Position numbers and translations under genes: made by a program. From Prevotella sp. (GTDB taxonomy: Bacteria > Bacteroidota > Bacteroidia > Bacteroidales > Bacteroidaceae): a stretch of DNA of 42,831 nucleotides. Positions 26,005-33,900 of this stretch are shown here, one piece after another. The stretch lies in NCBI GenBank assembly GCA_016286995.1, contig JAEEVA010000025.1, positions 1 to 42,831 on the forward strand. Reading direction: 5' to 3'. Below the pieces are notes generated by a model that worked only from the letters and a program-made list of their open reading frames with translations, did not search any database and had not been told where the DNA came from. Positions within the stretch are counted from its first letter, which is position 1. Every line of letters starts with the position of its first letter.

Positions 26005-26325
26005 ATGCGTATGAAGAAAAGACTACTTATATATTCGTTGACTGCTGCAATGATGCTGACGGTACCGGTTGTCTCGATGGCTTCCGACGCAGAAATGGCA
26101 CCAGTGGAGCAGACTATAGAGGAGGATGTGACGATTACCGTTAATGGCCAATGGGTTGTCATTAATGGTGCTCAGGGACAGACTCTCGAAGTTGTTTCGT
26201 TAACGGGTCGTCGTGTTATGACCATCAAGATTGATAGTCCGGCACAGCGTGTAGAACTTAATGTACCTAAAGGTTGTTATATATTGAAAATAGGCAAGGT
26301 GGTAAGAAAGGTGACCGTTCGCTAA
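26005..26325 (+). CDS. Small secreted protein resembling a stand-alone T9SS-type sorting domain
   Basis: A 106-residue protein with a signal peptide (KKRLLIYSLTAAMMLTVPVVSMA) and then a single beta-rich domain: TVNGQWVVINGAQGQTLEVVSLTGRRVM, VELNVPKGCYILKIGKVVRKVTVR. This pattern closely resembles C-terminal type A sorting domains of type IX secretion cargo, which usually end large proteins, but here nothing else is attached. The start could be 26005 or the ATG at 26011 (MKKR). It overlaps the L,D-transpeptidase frame by 52 bases if the latter uses its TTG start. Role unknown; it may be a small cell-surface protein or a remnant of a larger cargo. Confidence 0.75.
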   Translation: MRMKKRLLIYSLTAAMMLTVPVVSMASDAEMAPVEQTIEEDVTITVNGQWVVINGAQGQTLEVVSLTGRRVMTIKIDSPAQRVELNVPKGCYILKIGKVVRKVTVR

Positions 26326-27863
26326 AGGCACTGCTGCCACTAATACTGTTGCTGCTGACGGCATGCGGCAGTTGGGAGACAAACAAGGACACAGTCCTGA
26401 CGATGGAGGCGTTTTCTGAATTGAAGACGCCTGCCTTTGTTTTTGACTCTCAGGCTATTCATCAATCTCTTTCTGATATGGCCAAGGCTGATGAAGGCAA
26501 AAGCGATGCCGACCGTTTGACAAGTTCCTTCTATTCAGGTGCAACGAGCCGTCTGATATGGGTTGACCGTTCTGGTGTTGACGAGCGTGCCGATACCTTG
26601 TTGGCATGGCTGCATCAGGTAGGCACGTTAGGCCTGTCGGAAGAAGCCTTTGGCGTGAAAGCCATTGAAGCTGACCTCCAGCGTATGCGTCATCTCGACT
26701 TCGATGAGGGCCGTCATCAGGCCAGTCGTGTTGCCGCCCGTTTGGACTATCGGCTGACTAAGGCATGTCTGCGTTATTGTTGCGGACAGCGTTTTGGTTT
26801 TGTCAATCCGCATCGTCTCTTTAACAACTTAGACGTTGAGAAGCAAGATACCTTGGGTCGTGTGATGAAATACCGCGGTCTCTTTGATGTCAAGATTGAC
26901 CAGCCTAACCACAACTATGTCGAGAAAGTGTTGCGCCAGGTACAGAACGATAGCCTTTCAGAATATCTGCAAAGCATACAGCCTACCGATAGGTATTATT
27001 TGCGCCTGAAGCAGATGTTACCGTCGGCGACGACCATAGAACAGCGCCGTCGTATACTTGTCAATATGGAGCGTGCCCGTTGGAGCCGTCATCAGCCTAT
27101 TGACGAACAGAAGAAGCGCGTTATTGTCAATATCCCAGCCTACCACTTGTATGCCTATTCCTCTGAAGAAACTCTCGACATGCGGGTGGTCTGTGGCAAT
27201 GTCAAAACCAAGACCCCACAGTTGTCCAGTTATATTGAATGGATGGAGGTGGACCCGCAATGGGTTATACCGATGAGTATTATCGAGAATGAGGTGTCCC
27301 ATCGTGCCGGCGATTCGGCCTACTTTGCCCGTAACCGTTATAACATCTATGAACGTACCACCAATAGGAAGTTGCCAGTTGGTGCCGTATCGCGCCAGAT
27401 GCTGGTAAGCGGCAAGTACCGTGTGGCACAAGATGGTGGTGCAGGCAACTCCTTGGGACGTATCGTGTTCCGTTTCAAGAACAATTTCTCGGTATTCCTG
27501 CACGATACATCCAATCCCGGAGCCTTCTCGCGCGACTCCCGTGCCATCTCGCATGGCTGTGTCCGCGTTTCCAAGCCTTTCGATCTGGCCCGTTTCGTGC
27601 TTGATAATCCCGACGAGTGGCTGCTCGACCGAATTCGTATCTCGATGGACCTGCCGCCAGAGACCGACCGTGGTCAGCAGTATGTGGAGGAGCATGGTCG
27701 TGGCAACAACAAGCTGATAGGCTATGTGCCAGTCACTCCTCGCGTACCTATTTATATATTATATTATACACTTTGGCCAGATGCCGACGGTATTCTGCAG
27801 ACGTGGCCCGACGTCTATGGCTACGACAATGTGATGTGGAACCAGCTTAAGACATATATGTAG
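26274..27863 (+). CDS. L,D-transpeptidase (YcbB/LdtD-like) lipoprotein
   Basis: About 529 residues. The N-terminus holds a lipoprotein-type signal (SLKALLPLILLLLTAC), followed by a long helical scaffold region (about 50-270) and a YkuD catalytic domain (about 280-460) with the active-site motif SHGCVRVSKPFDLARF (Cys about 429). It makes 3-3 crosslinks in peptidoglycan. No ATG precedes the signal peptide; the only standard-type start in frame is a TTG at 26274, inside the upstream gene and 6 bases after an in-frame TAA. Translation is probably coupled to the upstream gene. The first ATG (26403) would remove the signal. It ends 1 base before the sigma factor gene. Confidence 0.88.
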   Translation: MLYIENRQGGKKGDRSLKALLPLILLLLTACGSWETNKDTVLTMEAFSELKTPAFVFDSQAIHQSLSDMAKADEGKSDADRLTSSFYSGATSRLIWVDRSGVDERADTLLAWLHQVGTLGLSEEAFGVKAIEADLQRMRHLDFDEGRHQASRVAARLDYRLTKACLRYCCGQRFGFVNPHRLFNNLDVEKQDTLGRVMKYRGLFDVKIDQPNHNYVEKVLRQVQNDSLSEYLQSIQPTDRYYLRLKQMLPSATTIEQRRRILVNMERARWSRHQPIDEQKKRVIVNIPAYHLYAYSSEETLDMRVVCGNVKTKTPQLSSYIEWMEVDPQWVIPMSIIENEVSHRAGDSAYFARNRYNIYERTTNRKLPVGAVSRQMLVSGKYRVAQDGGAGNSLGRIVFRFKNNFSVFLHDTSNPGAFSRDSRAISHGCVRVSKPFDLARFVLDNPDEWLLDRIRISMDLPPETDRGQQYVEEHGRGNNKLIGYVPVTPRVPIYILYYTLWPDADGILQTWPDVYGYDNVMWNQLKTYM

Positions 27864-27864
27864 T

Positions 27865-28416
27865 ATGACGGCAGCCGACGAACAATTGCTGATTCAGCAA
27901 CTTACCGACCCCAAGACGCAGCGAAAGGCCTTCGAAAGGGTGGTGCGCGAATATAGCGAACAGCTGTATTGGCAAATCCGTCGTATCGTGCTGCTCCACG
28001 ATGATGCCGACGATGTCCTGCAGAATGTTTTTCTGAAAGCCTGGACCCATCTTGACGACTTCCATCACGATTCCCGTCTGTCCACCTGGCTCTATCGTAT
28101 TGCCGTCAACGAAAGCATCGACTTTATGCGTCGCAAGAAAAACCAGAGCGTCGTGAGTGCCGACGACGAGCAGGCAGGCATTGCCAGTCAGCTGTTGGCC
28201 GACAACTATTTTGACGGTGATGAGACTCAGGCCCAGCTTCAGGAGGCCATTGCCAGTCTTCCCGAAGTGCAGCGTACCGTCTTCAACCTGCGTTATTTCG
28301 ATGAGATGAAATATAGCGAGATAAGTGCCTTGATGCATACCTCTGAGGGCGCCTTGAAAGCGTCGTACCATATTGCTGTGAAGAAGATTACGGAATTTTT
28401 TAAGCGGCATGATTAA
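27865..28416 (+). CDS. ECF-type RNA polymerase sigma factor
   Basis: A 183-residue sigma-70-family protein with only regions 2 and 4. Region 2 includes LHDDADDVLQNVFLKAWTHLDDF and STWLYRIAVNESIDFMRRKK; region 4 includes LPEVQRTVFNLRYFDEMKYSEISALMHTSEGALKASYHIAVKKI. Such factors direct a small regulon in response to an extracytoplasmic signal. The ATG is 1 base after the L,D-transpeptidase stop, and the gene is followed by a small membrane protein likely to be its regulator. This suggests an envelope-stress role. Confidence 0.9.
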   Translation: MTAADEQLLIQQLTDPKTQRKAFERVVREYSEQLYWQIRRIVLLHDDADDVLQNVFLKAWTHLDDFHHDSRLSTWLYRIAVNESIDFMRRKKNQSVVSADDEQAGIASQLLADNYFDGDETQAQLQEAIASLPEVQRTVFNLRYFDEMKYSEISALMHTSEGALKASYHIAVKKITEFFKRHD

Positions 28417-28459
28417 ACTTTTTAAAACAATACACGTCATACCAATAAAGAAAGAAGAA

Positions 28460-28834
28460 ATGGAGAACGAAGAGAAGTACATCAAAGAACAGTTTGGACG
28501 TCAGAATCCTTTCCGCGTGCCTGATGGCTATTTCGACCAGCTCACCGAGCGTGTGATGGCTCAGTTGCCTTCTGATGCTACGGAAATCAAGCTGGAGGTG
28601 CCGCAGACGAAGAGCCGTTTCGTGGCTTTGCGTCCTTGGCTTTATGCCGCAGCCTGTTTCTCTGCTGTGGCTATTCTGGGGTTGACCTATCATTTCCGTC
28701 AGGTTCCCGAGGCGCAGCCTATGACAGCCGAAGCTGTTACCGTTCCTGTTGTTGACAACAGCTATGTCGACGAGGCTGCCGACTATGCTATGTTGGATAA
28801 TGTTGAGATTTATGCCCTTCTGGCTGAAAACTAA
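28460..28834 (+). CDS. Putative anti-sigma factor (single-pass membrane protein)
   Basis: A 124-residue protein. The N-terminal cytoplasmic part (MENEEKYIKEQFGRQNPFRVPDGYFDQLTERVMAQLP) precedes one membrane helix (about residues 58-75: PWLYAAACFSAVAILGLTY) and a short acidic periplasmic tail. The PF-x-VP-GYF motif is common in Bacteroidota proteins encoded after ECF sigma factors. The start at 28460 follows an A/G-rich AAGAAAGAAGAA; an upstream ATG at 28409 would overlap the sigma gene by 8 bases. It lacks an obvious zinc-binding HxxxCxxC motif, so it would be an atypical anti-sigma. Confidence 0.7.
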   Translation: MENEEKYIKEQFGRQNPFRVPDGYFDQLTERVMAQLPSDATEIKLEVPQTKSRFVALRPWLYAAACFSAVAILGLTYHFRQVPEAQPMTAEAVTVPVVDNSYVDEAADYAMLDNVEIYALLAEN

Positions 28835-28844
28835 GAATAAACAG

Positions 28845-29342
28845 ATGATGTTTGGTATGAAGTATTATGCGTTGATTTTATTATGTTGGCTGACAGCTCT
28901 GACAGCTCAGGCACAGGAGCGACCGAAGTTCTCTCCCGAGAAGTTCGAGGCCGATATGGAAGCTTTTATCACTCGTGAGGCCAAGCTGACCGAGCAGGAA
29001 GCCGCTAAGTATTTCCCCTTGTTGCGTGAGATGCACCAGAAGCAGCGTACTATTTATACCCGTATGCGTAAGATATCTACAGAAACTGGTACCGACGAGC
29101 AGGCCTGTGCCAAGGCCGTTCGTGAGTGTGACCGTCTGAATATCGAGTTACGCGAGATTGAGCAGCGCTATCATGAGAAGATGCTACGGGTAGTTCCTGC
29201 TTGTAAGGTCTATGCTGCTATTGCTGCCGAGAGCCGTTTCCATCGTCAGATGATGCGAGGGTGGGGTAAGGGTCCTGGTGGTCCCGGCGGCCCTGATGGT
29301 CCTGGCGGACCTAATGGGAAGCCGAAGGACAGGCGGCGTTGA
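28845..29342 (+). CDS. Secreted Spy/CpxP-like protein
   Basis: A 165-residue protein with a signal peptide (MKYYALILLCWLTALTAQAQ; the start may be 28845, 28848 or 28857). The mature part is an alpha-helical bundle rich in charged residues (FEADMEAFITREAKLTEQEAAKYFPLLREM, ELREIEQRYHEKMLRVVP) like Spy/CpxP-type periplasmic proteins. It ends in a glycine/proline-rich tail (GPGGPGGPDGPGGPNG). Proteins of this kind follow ECF sigma/anti-sigma pairs in many Bacteroidota and may act as periplasmic chaperones or sensors. The 3' end overlaps nth, encoded on the opposite strand, by 32 bases. Confidence 0.8.
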   Translation: MMFGMKYYALILLCWLTALTAQAQERPKFSPEKFEADMEAFITREAKLTEQEAAKYFPLLREMHQKQRTIYTRMRKISTETGTDEQACAKAVRECDRLNIELREIEQRYHEKMLRVVPACKVYAAIAAESRFHRQMMRGWGKGPGGPGGPDGPGGPNGKPKDRRR

Positions 29343-29946
29343 GGCCACACTTGTCGCAATGTGGACGGCGTGATGTACAGATATAGCGTCCATGCAGCAG
29401 TAACCAATGATGTGCCCGGGGAATATCTTCCTCGGGTATATTTTTTGTCAGCGCCTGTTCCACTTTATAGGGTGTGTCGTCCTTTTCTGATACCAGCCCT
29501 AAGCGATGGCTGACGCGGAACACATGCGTGTCGACAGCCATCGTTGCCTTGCCGAAGGCCACGCTCTGGATGACGTTAGCCGTCTTGCGACCCACACCAG
29601 GCAAGTCCAGCAGCAGGTTCATGTCCGAAGGCACCTCGCCGCCGAAGCGTTCAGCCACCATGCGTGCCATCTTTACCAGATGGTCAGCTTTGGCATTGGG
29701 ATACGACACACTCTTGATATACTCCAGCACATCCTCCGGTTCAGCCTGTGCCATTGTCTTGGCATCAGGATAGTGGCGGAACAATTCGGGAGTCACCTGG
29801 TTGATGCGCTTGTCCGTACATTGGGCACTCAGTATGACGGCCACCAACAGCTGGAACACGCTGCCGAATTCCAGTTCTGTCTGCACCTCTGGCATTTCCT
29901 TGCGGAAGTGTTGCAACACGTAGTCGTATCTCTCCTTTCGTGTCAT
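29311..29946 (-). CDS. nth: Endonuclease III
   Basis: A 211-residue DNA glycosylase/AP lyase that removes oxidised pyrimidines. The helix-hairpin-helix LLDLPGVGRKTANVIQ carries the catalytic Lys121, and Asp139 lies in AVDTHVFRVSHRLGL. The C-terminal iron-sulfur cluster motif is complete (C-x6-C-x2-C-x5-C, within ICTSRRPHCDKCGLNAAC). Length is normal. It lies 2 bases after ribE on the same strand and converges with the Spy/CpxP-like gene, overlapping it by 32 bases. Confidence 0.95.
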   Translation of the reverse strand: MTRKERYDYVLQHFRKEMPEVQTELEFGSVFQLLVAVILSAQCTDKRINQVTPELFRHYPDAKTMAQAEPEDVLEYIKSVSYPNAKADHLVKMARMVAERFGGEVPSDMNLLLDLPGVGRKTANVIQSVAFGKATMAVDTHVFRVSHRLGLVSEKDDTPYKVEQALTKNIPEEDIPRAHHWLLLHGRYICTSRRPHCDKCGLNAACPSASH

Positions 29947-29948
29947 GT

Positions 29949-30551
29949 CTATGCCAGTTGTTGCAGTCGGGCAATGTACTTGCCGATGATGTCAAACTCC
30001 AGATTCACCACGCTACCCACCTTGATGTCACAGAAGTTGGTATGTTCGAAAGTATAGGGAATGATGGCCACCTGGAACGTGTTCTGTGTCGGATTGCAAA
30101 CTGTCAGACTCACGCCGTTTACCGTTACCGACCCTTTGTCGACGGTAAAGTAGCCGTTGCGGGCCATCTCCTTGTCCTGCTTGTATTCGAATGTGAAGTA
30201 CGTGCTGCCGTCGGCATCCTCTACCGCCGTGCATCGTGCCGTTTCGTCGACGTGTCCCTGTACGATGTGTCCGTCCAGTCTGCCGTTCATCAGCATCGAC
30301 CGTTCTACGTTCACTTTGTCGCCCACCTGGAGCAGTCCCAAATTCGAGCGGTCCAAAGTTTCCTTCATGGCCGTCACAGTGTAGGTGCCGTTCTCTATCT
30401 TGACAACGGTCAGACACACGCCATTATGTGCCACACTTTGGTCTATGCCCAATTCGTCAACAAACGAGCAGCTCAGCGTAAAGTCGATATTCTCTCTGTC
30501 TTTCTTGATGGCTACAACGGTAGCAAATTCTTCGATGATTCCCGAAAACAT
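29949..30551 (-). CDS. ribE: Riboflavin synthase, alpha chain
   Basis: A 200-residue enzyme that dismutates 6,7-dimethyl-8-ribityllumazine to riboflavin. It starts with the conserved MFSGIIEE and contains two lumazine-binding repeats (about 1-97 and 98-195), with the motifs SVAHNGVCLTV and GSVTVNGVSLTV and GHVD at the junction. No FMN riboswitch is recognised upstream. The region upstream holds a tandem repeat and then a separate structured RNA on the same strand. nth follows directly. Confidence 0.95.
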   Translation of the reverse strand: MFSGIIEEFATVVAIKKDRENIDFTLSCSFVDELGIDQSVAHNGVCLTVVKIENGTYTVTAMKETLDRSNLGLLQVGDKVNVERSMLMNGRLDGHIVQGHVDETARCTAVEDADGSTYFTFEYKQDKEMARNGYFTVDKGSVTVNGVSLTVCNPTQNTFQVAIIPYTFEHTNFCDIKVGSVVNLEFDIIGKYIARLQQLA

Positions 30552-30556
30552 AAAAA

Positions 30557-30587
30557 CTATAAACTATGAACTATAAACTATGAACTA
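30557..30587. repeat. 14-bp tandem repeat between ribE and the structured RNA
   Basis: CTATAAACTATGAA is present in two full copies (30557-30570, 30571-30584) plus a partial third. Similar ATAGTTCATAGTT motifs follow the giant gene at 36467-36481. Confidence 0.75.
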
Positions 30588-30784
30588 AAAAATAGGGGCG
30601 CCCGATGATGTGATGAAAACTCCTTTGTTAAAAGATGCGAGTGCTCCTATGCCTTTGTAATCCACCGGCCTTACGGCTCCCCACCGGAGTGGTTTTTGTG
30701 GCCCGCCATTGACGTAGGACGTCAGCTCAGTTTTCGATGTAATTTGATGAGTATCCCGATCGAACCGGCACGCCCCCTATTTTC
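30587..30784 (-). ncRNA. Structured non-coding RNA of about 200 nt, candidate 6S-like RNA
   Basis: On the minus strand a strong promoter (TTTG, 20-base spacer, TATCTTTG) should start an RNA near 30784. The 5' end (AUAGGGGGCG) pairs with the 3' end (CGCCCCUAU), which is followed by six U, so the closing helix doubles as a terminator. Inside are a perfect TGACGT/ACGTCA hairpin, paired CCAC-CCGG segments around a loop, and a likely helix between GGAUACUC and GAGUUUUC. Length, end-to-end pairing and a large central unpaired region resemble 6S RNA, which binds the housekeeping polymerase. The sequence is not similar to tmRNA, SRP RNA or known riboswitches. Identity as 6S is inference; an independent RNA of this size is better supported. 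Confidence 0.5.
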
Positions 30785-30790
30785 TGTTTG

Positions 30791-30822
30791 CAAAGATACG
30801 AAAAAGAAAATACAATACCAAA
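30791..30822 (-). promoter_or_regulatory. Promoter of the structured RNA
   Basis: Minus strand: TTTG (30822-30819), 20-base spacer, TATCTTTG (30798-30791). Predicted start is near 30784. Confidence 0.75.
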
Positions 30823-30862
30823 TAATCGCACATATTTTTTCTTTCTGATGATTAGTCATTCA

Positions 30863-30910
30863 CTTTTTCGGGAAATCTTTTGGTTATTTCCGAAAAAAAG
30901 AGTAAATTTG
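30863..30910 (+). promoter_or_regulatory. Promoter of the giant protein operon, with hairpin around the -33 box
   Basis: TTTG (30879-30882), 20-base spacer, TAAATTTG (30903-30910). The -33 box lies in the loop of a stem formed by 30863-30876 (CTTTTTCGGGAAAT) and 30886-30900 (ATTTCCGAAAAAAAG) with one bulge. The predicted leader is about 52 bases before the ATG at 30969. Confidence 0.7.
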
Positions 30911-30968
30911 CCACGTATTATGCCATCAACTGTACAAGAACGAAATAATAACTAAATCATAAACGATT

Positions 30969-33900
30969 ATGAAACAGAGACTATGTATTAATCAATCGAG
31001 GGTAGGACGTTGGTTCCTTGCCTTGTTGGTCATGCTGATGATGCCCGTGACGATGTGGGCGTACGACTACAACTATGCCCTGGAGATCCTTGGTAGTGGC
31101 GACACAACTCCTGATGTATCGGGTGGTGAATATATTTGGGGCTATGTCAACGGTACTGAGACAGAGGCTAATTGGGGACTAAACGCAGACTGTCCTTTGA
31201 TATACTCTACCGCTAATGGTCTGTTGTTTACATTGTCCCCGACGAGTGGCTCTCTGACCATTACGTCGCCTGAAAGCAATCCTTTTAGCGGACTCTTGTC
31301 TCGAATTGTGTTTGGATTCGAGAAGGTCCCTGCAACAGGCGTACTTAGCGTGAGTGCCCGTGTTATTGAAACTCAGAAGTACACGTCAACCGAGTTGTCG
31401 GGTTCTCTTCAGCAGGACAATACCGGACAATACGCCTTTATCCTGAATGAGCCCATAGAGTTGACCAATATGCTGATTCAGATTTCGCTTAACAGTCCTG
31501 AGCAGAGTCTGGACATCAGGGACTGGAACTTGCTGGCCTTGCAGATTGACCCGGTCTACGACCTTTGGATAGGTGATACTCGTGTTACGGGTGCCAATGC
31601 CTCCAATATTCTTGGTGACGCCGGCCAGACGGTATCGTTTGCTGTCACTAACAGTCCTACTTCTGTTACTCCTATTAATACGCTGACCCTGAATGGTGCT
31701 GCGCTGACGGTGCCGGTGATAGCAGGTTGGGACCTTTCCAACCTTTATATTGACATTCATGGTAACAACACCATTACGACTTATGGAACCCCCATCACAA
31801 CGGTTAATGAGGATACTGAGGTTCTTCTTTACATTAAGTCGACGGATGACCCTACCGGCATGCTGACTATCAGAAATACCATTCCTGATGAGTATTGCGG
31901 TAGCGTCATCAGCTACGGATATAGTGAAGTGTCGATTGAGCAGCCTCTTGAGATTCTCCTTCCTTGTGGTCCCTATCCTGATTCTGACCTGCAGTTCGAT
32001 TCCACCCATGTCGCCAGATTCGGTTCGTCTTATGGATTGTCTGTTGGCTGGGTTCCTGTGTATGACGGCAACACGAATGACTTGTTTGGTGACGGAACAG
32101 CCAGTTATGACAAGAGCACCAATACCCTGACGCTGAACAATGCAAAAATCACCGGTCCGATCATTACCCCGACTGACTTGATCGTCAACCTGATAGGCAG
32201 TAATAGCATCTATGGCCATAATGGTAGTGCCATTCGCACTACAGGTCAGAATGCGACGGTCACTTTCGTGTCGAGTCCACAGGATAAGGGAGGCGTTCGC
32301 CTGAAGATTGACTCCTATTCCAATTATCCTGTGGTGGCTAATAATGTGACGGTGACCATGAACGATTACCTGGAGTTTATTTCGGGTGAGGACTATCATG
32401 CTGCAGGCTCTTCCGGCGGATGGAACAGTCTCGTGGAAATTGGCCATTTGTTTGACCTTTCGATTGCCGGCGAGCAGGTGTCTACGGTCAATATGACGTC
32501 TATTGCCGAAGACCAGTTTGAAGAGGGTTGTATCTCCTACGACGGCGACCACACGCTGACGTTCAACAACATCCCCAACAGAGTGTCTAATGGCCAGTTC
32601 CCGTTTATCCAATGTTGTACGGATATGGACATTTTCCTGATTGGCATAAGCGAATTCGATTCTGGCGGTTCCTCTTTTGCTGCAAAGATACAAGGTGCAA
32701 ATGGTACCCCAACCCTGACTTTCAAAACAGATGAGGATGCTCCCGGTACCCTGGTGATTCGTGGCTCCGGCGATTTCGTGGATGTTAACTATACCGTTCA
32801 GAGTCCGCTTTTGTGGAAACCTGAAGGCTACTTCGACCCGACAGGCGAAAACGGACCGGCGTTCTGGGTGGCTGTCTCTTATGGTGAGTATGGTCTGGCT
32901 ATTGATGGGGTTCGTGTGAAGAATAACAACAAGCACGACATCGACGGCAAAGGCCATTTGTCGTTCGACCCAGAGACAAATACGCTGACCGTTAACGGCT
33001 ATACAGATGGTGGTGACATCTGGACCGACATTTCACAGCTGATCATCAATATTGCCCAGACGAGTAGGGTGGGCCGCATCTATTGGAGCGGTCAGTCCGA
33101 GACTGCCGGCACGCTGATGTTCAAGCGCGAGGCCAATGCGCAGGCCGAGCTGACCATCGATGCTACTATTACTAAGACTCCTTCCGAAGAGTCTGCCATC
33201 TCGGGTTTCCGTACTGTCGGCTTTGCTTCGTCCGATGATGATTTTGCCGCAGGCACCAATGTCGAGCCAGCTGCCAAGATGGGTTCATACTATGATGAGA
33301 ACAGCAAGAGGTTTGTCAATGGCAACAAGGTAGTTCCCAAGGTCATCGTTACGCCGACAGCCTGGCCGGTGTGGGTCGGCGACGTACAGGCTACGCTGCT
33401 GACGGCTTCCGAGATGATTTTCCCTGAGAATTCGAACTATCCGACGGTATCGTTCAATAAACCTACTAATACGCTGACCCTGCACGACTTCCAATACGAG
33501 GCTGCCAGCGAAAACGACTATGGCATTGTGGTTCAGATGTCGTCATTGACTATCGATGTGAAGGGTAACAACTATATCAATACTGTCAACGCCTATCGTC
33601 CGGCTATTTCGTTTGGTTCTACCACTGATAACATACTGACGTTCAAGAGTAGTGACAATGAAAGTGTTAGTCTGGAATTGTATACCTATTCATATATTCC
33701 AGGCATCACTGCTGAATACGTTACTTGCTATTATCAGGACCGACTGTATAAGACTGACTATAATTCGGATAATGGCCACTATTGCTACATTTCTACTTTG
33801 GAAAAACCTTACTTCTATACGACCGAAGACGACAAGGGCCTTCCTGCCTTCGGCTTTGAGAATGCCATTAGTACGCACTATAGCATCGATTATGTCAATG

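Larger units (their letters stand above)
30552..30968. other. 417-bp gap between ribE and the first giant secreted protein
   Basis: From left to right it holds a 14-bp tandem repeat (30557-30587), a structured RNA on the minus strand (30587-30784), its promoter (30791-30822, minus), and a divergent promoter/hairpin for the plus-strand giant gene (30863-30910). No protein-coding gene is supported. Confidence 0.75.

Noticed and set aside
26274..26325. A frameshift joining the sorting-domain-like protein to the L,D-transpeptidase
   Set aside because: The upstream protein ends in a complete, family-typical motif (KVVRKVTVR) just before its stop, and the downstream frame begins with a full lipoprotein signal. 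Coupled translation of two proteins is more likely.
30587..30784. tRNA, tmRNA, SRP RNA or FMN riboswitch before ribE
   Set aside because: The GGTTCGAT stretch suggests a T-arm but the flanking bases do not pair as one. The tag-reading frame and ends of tmRNA, the SRP tetraloop region and the conserved FMN riboswitch boxes are not found.
31386..32957. A 523-codon open frame antisense to the first giant gene
   Set aside because: Its composition is unusual (rich in isoleucine, arginine, histidine), it has no signal or recognisable domain, and it mirrors the strong codon bias of the real gene on the other strand. Such long antisense frames are expected in GC-moderate, stop-poor repetitive genes.
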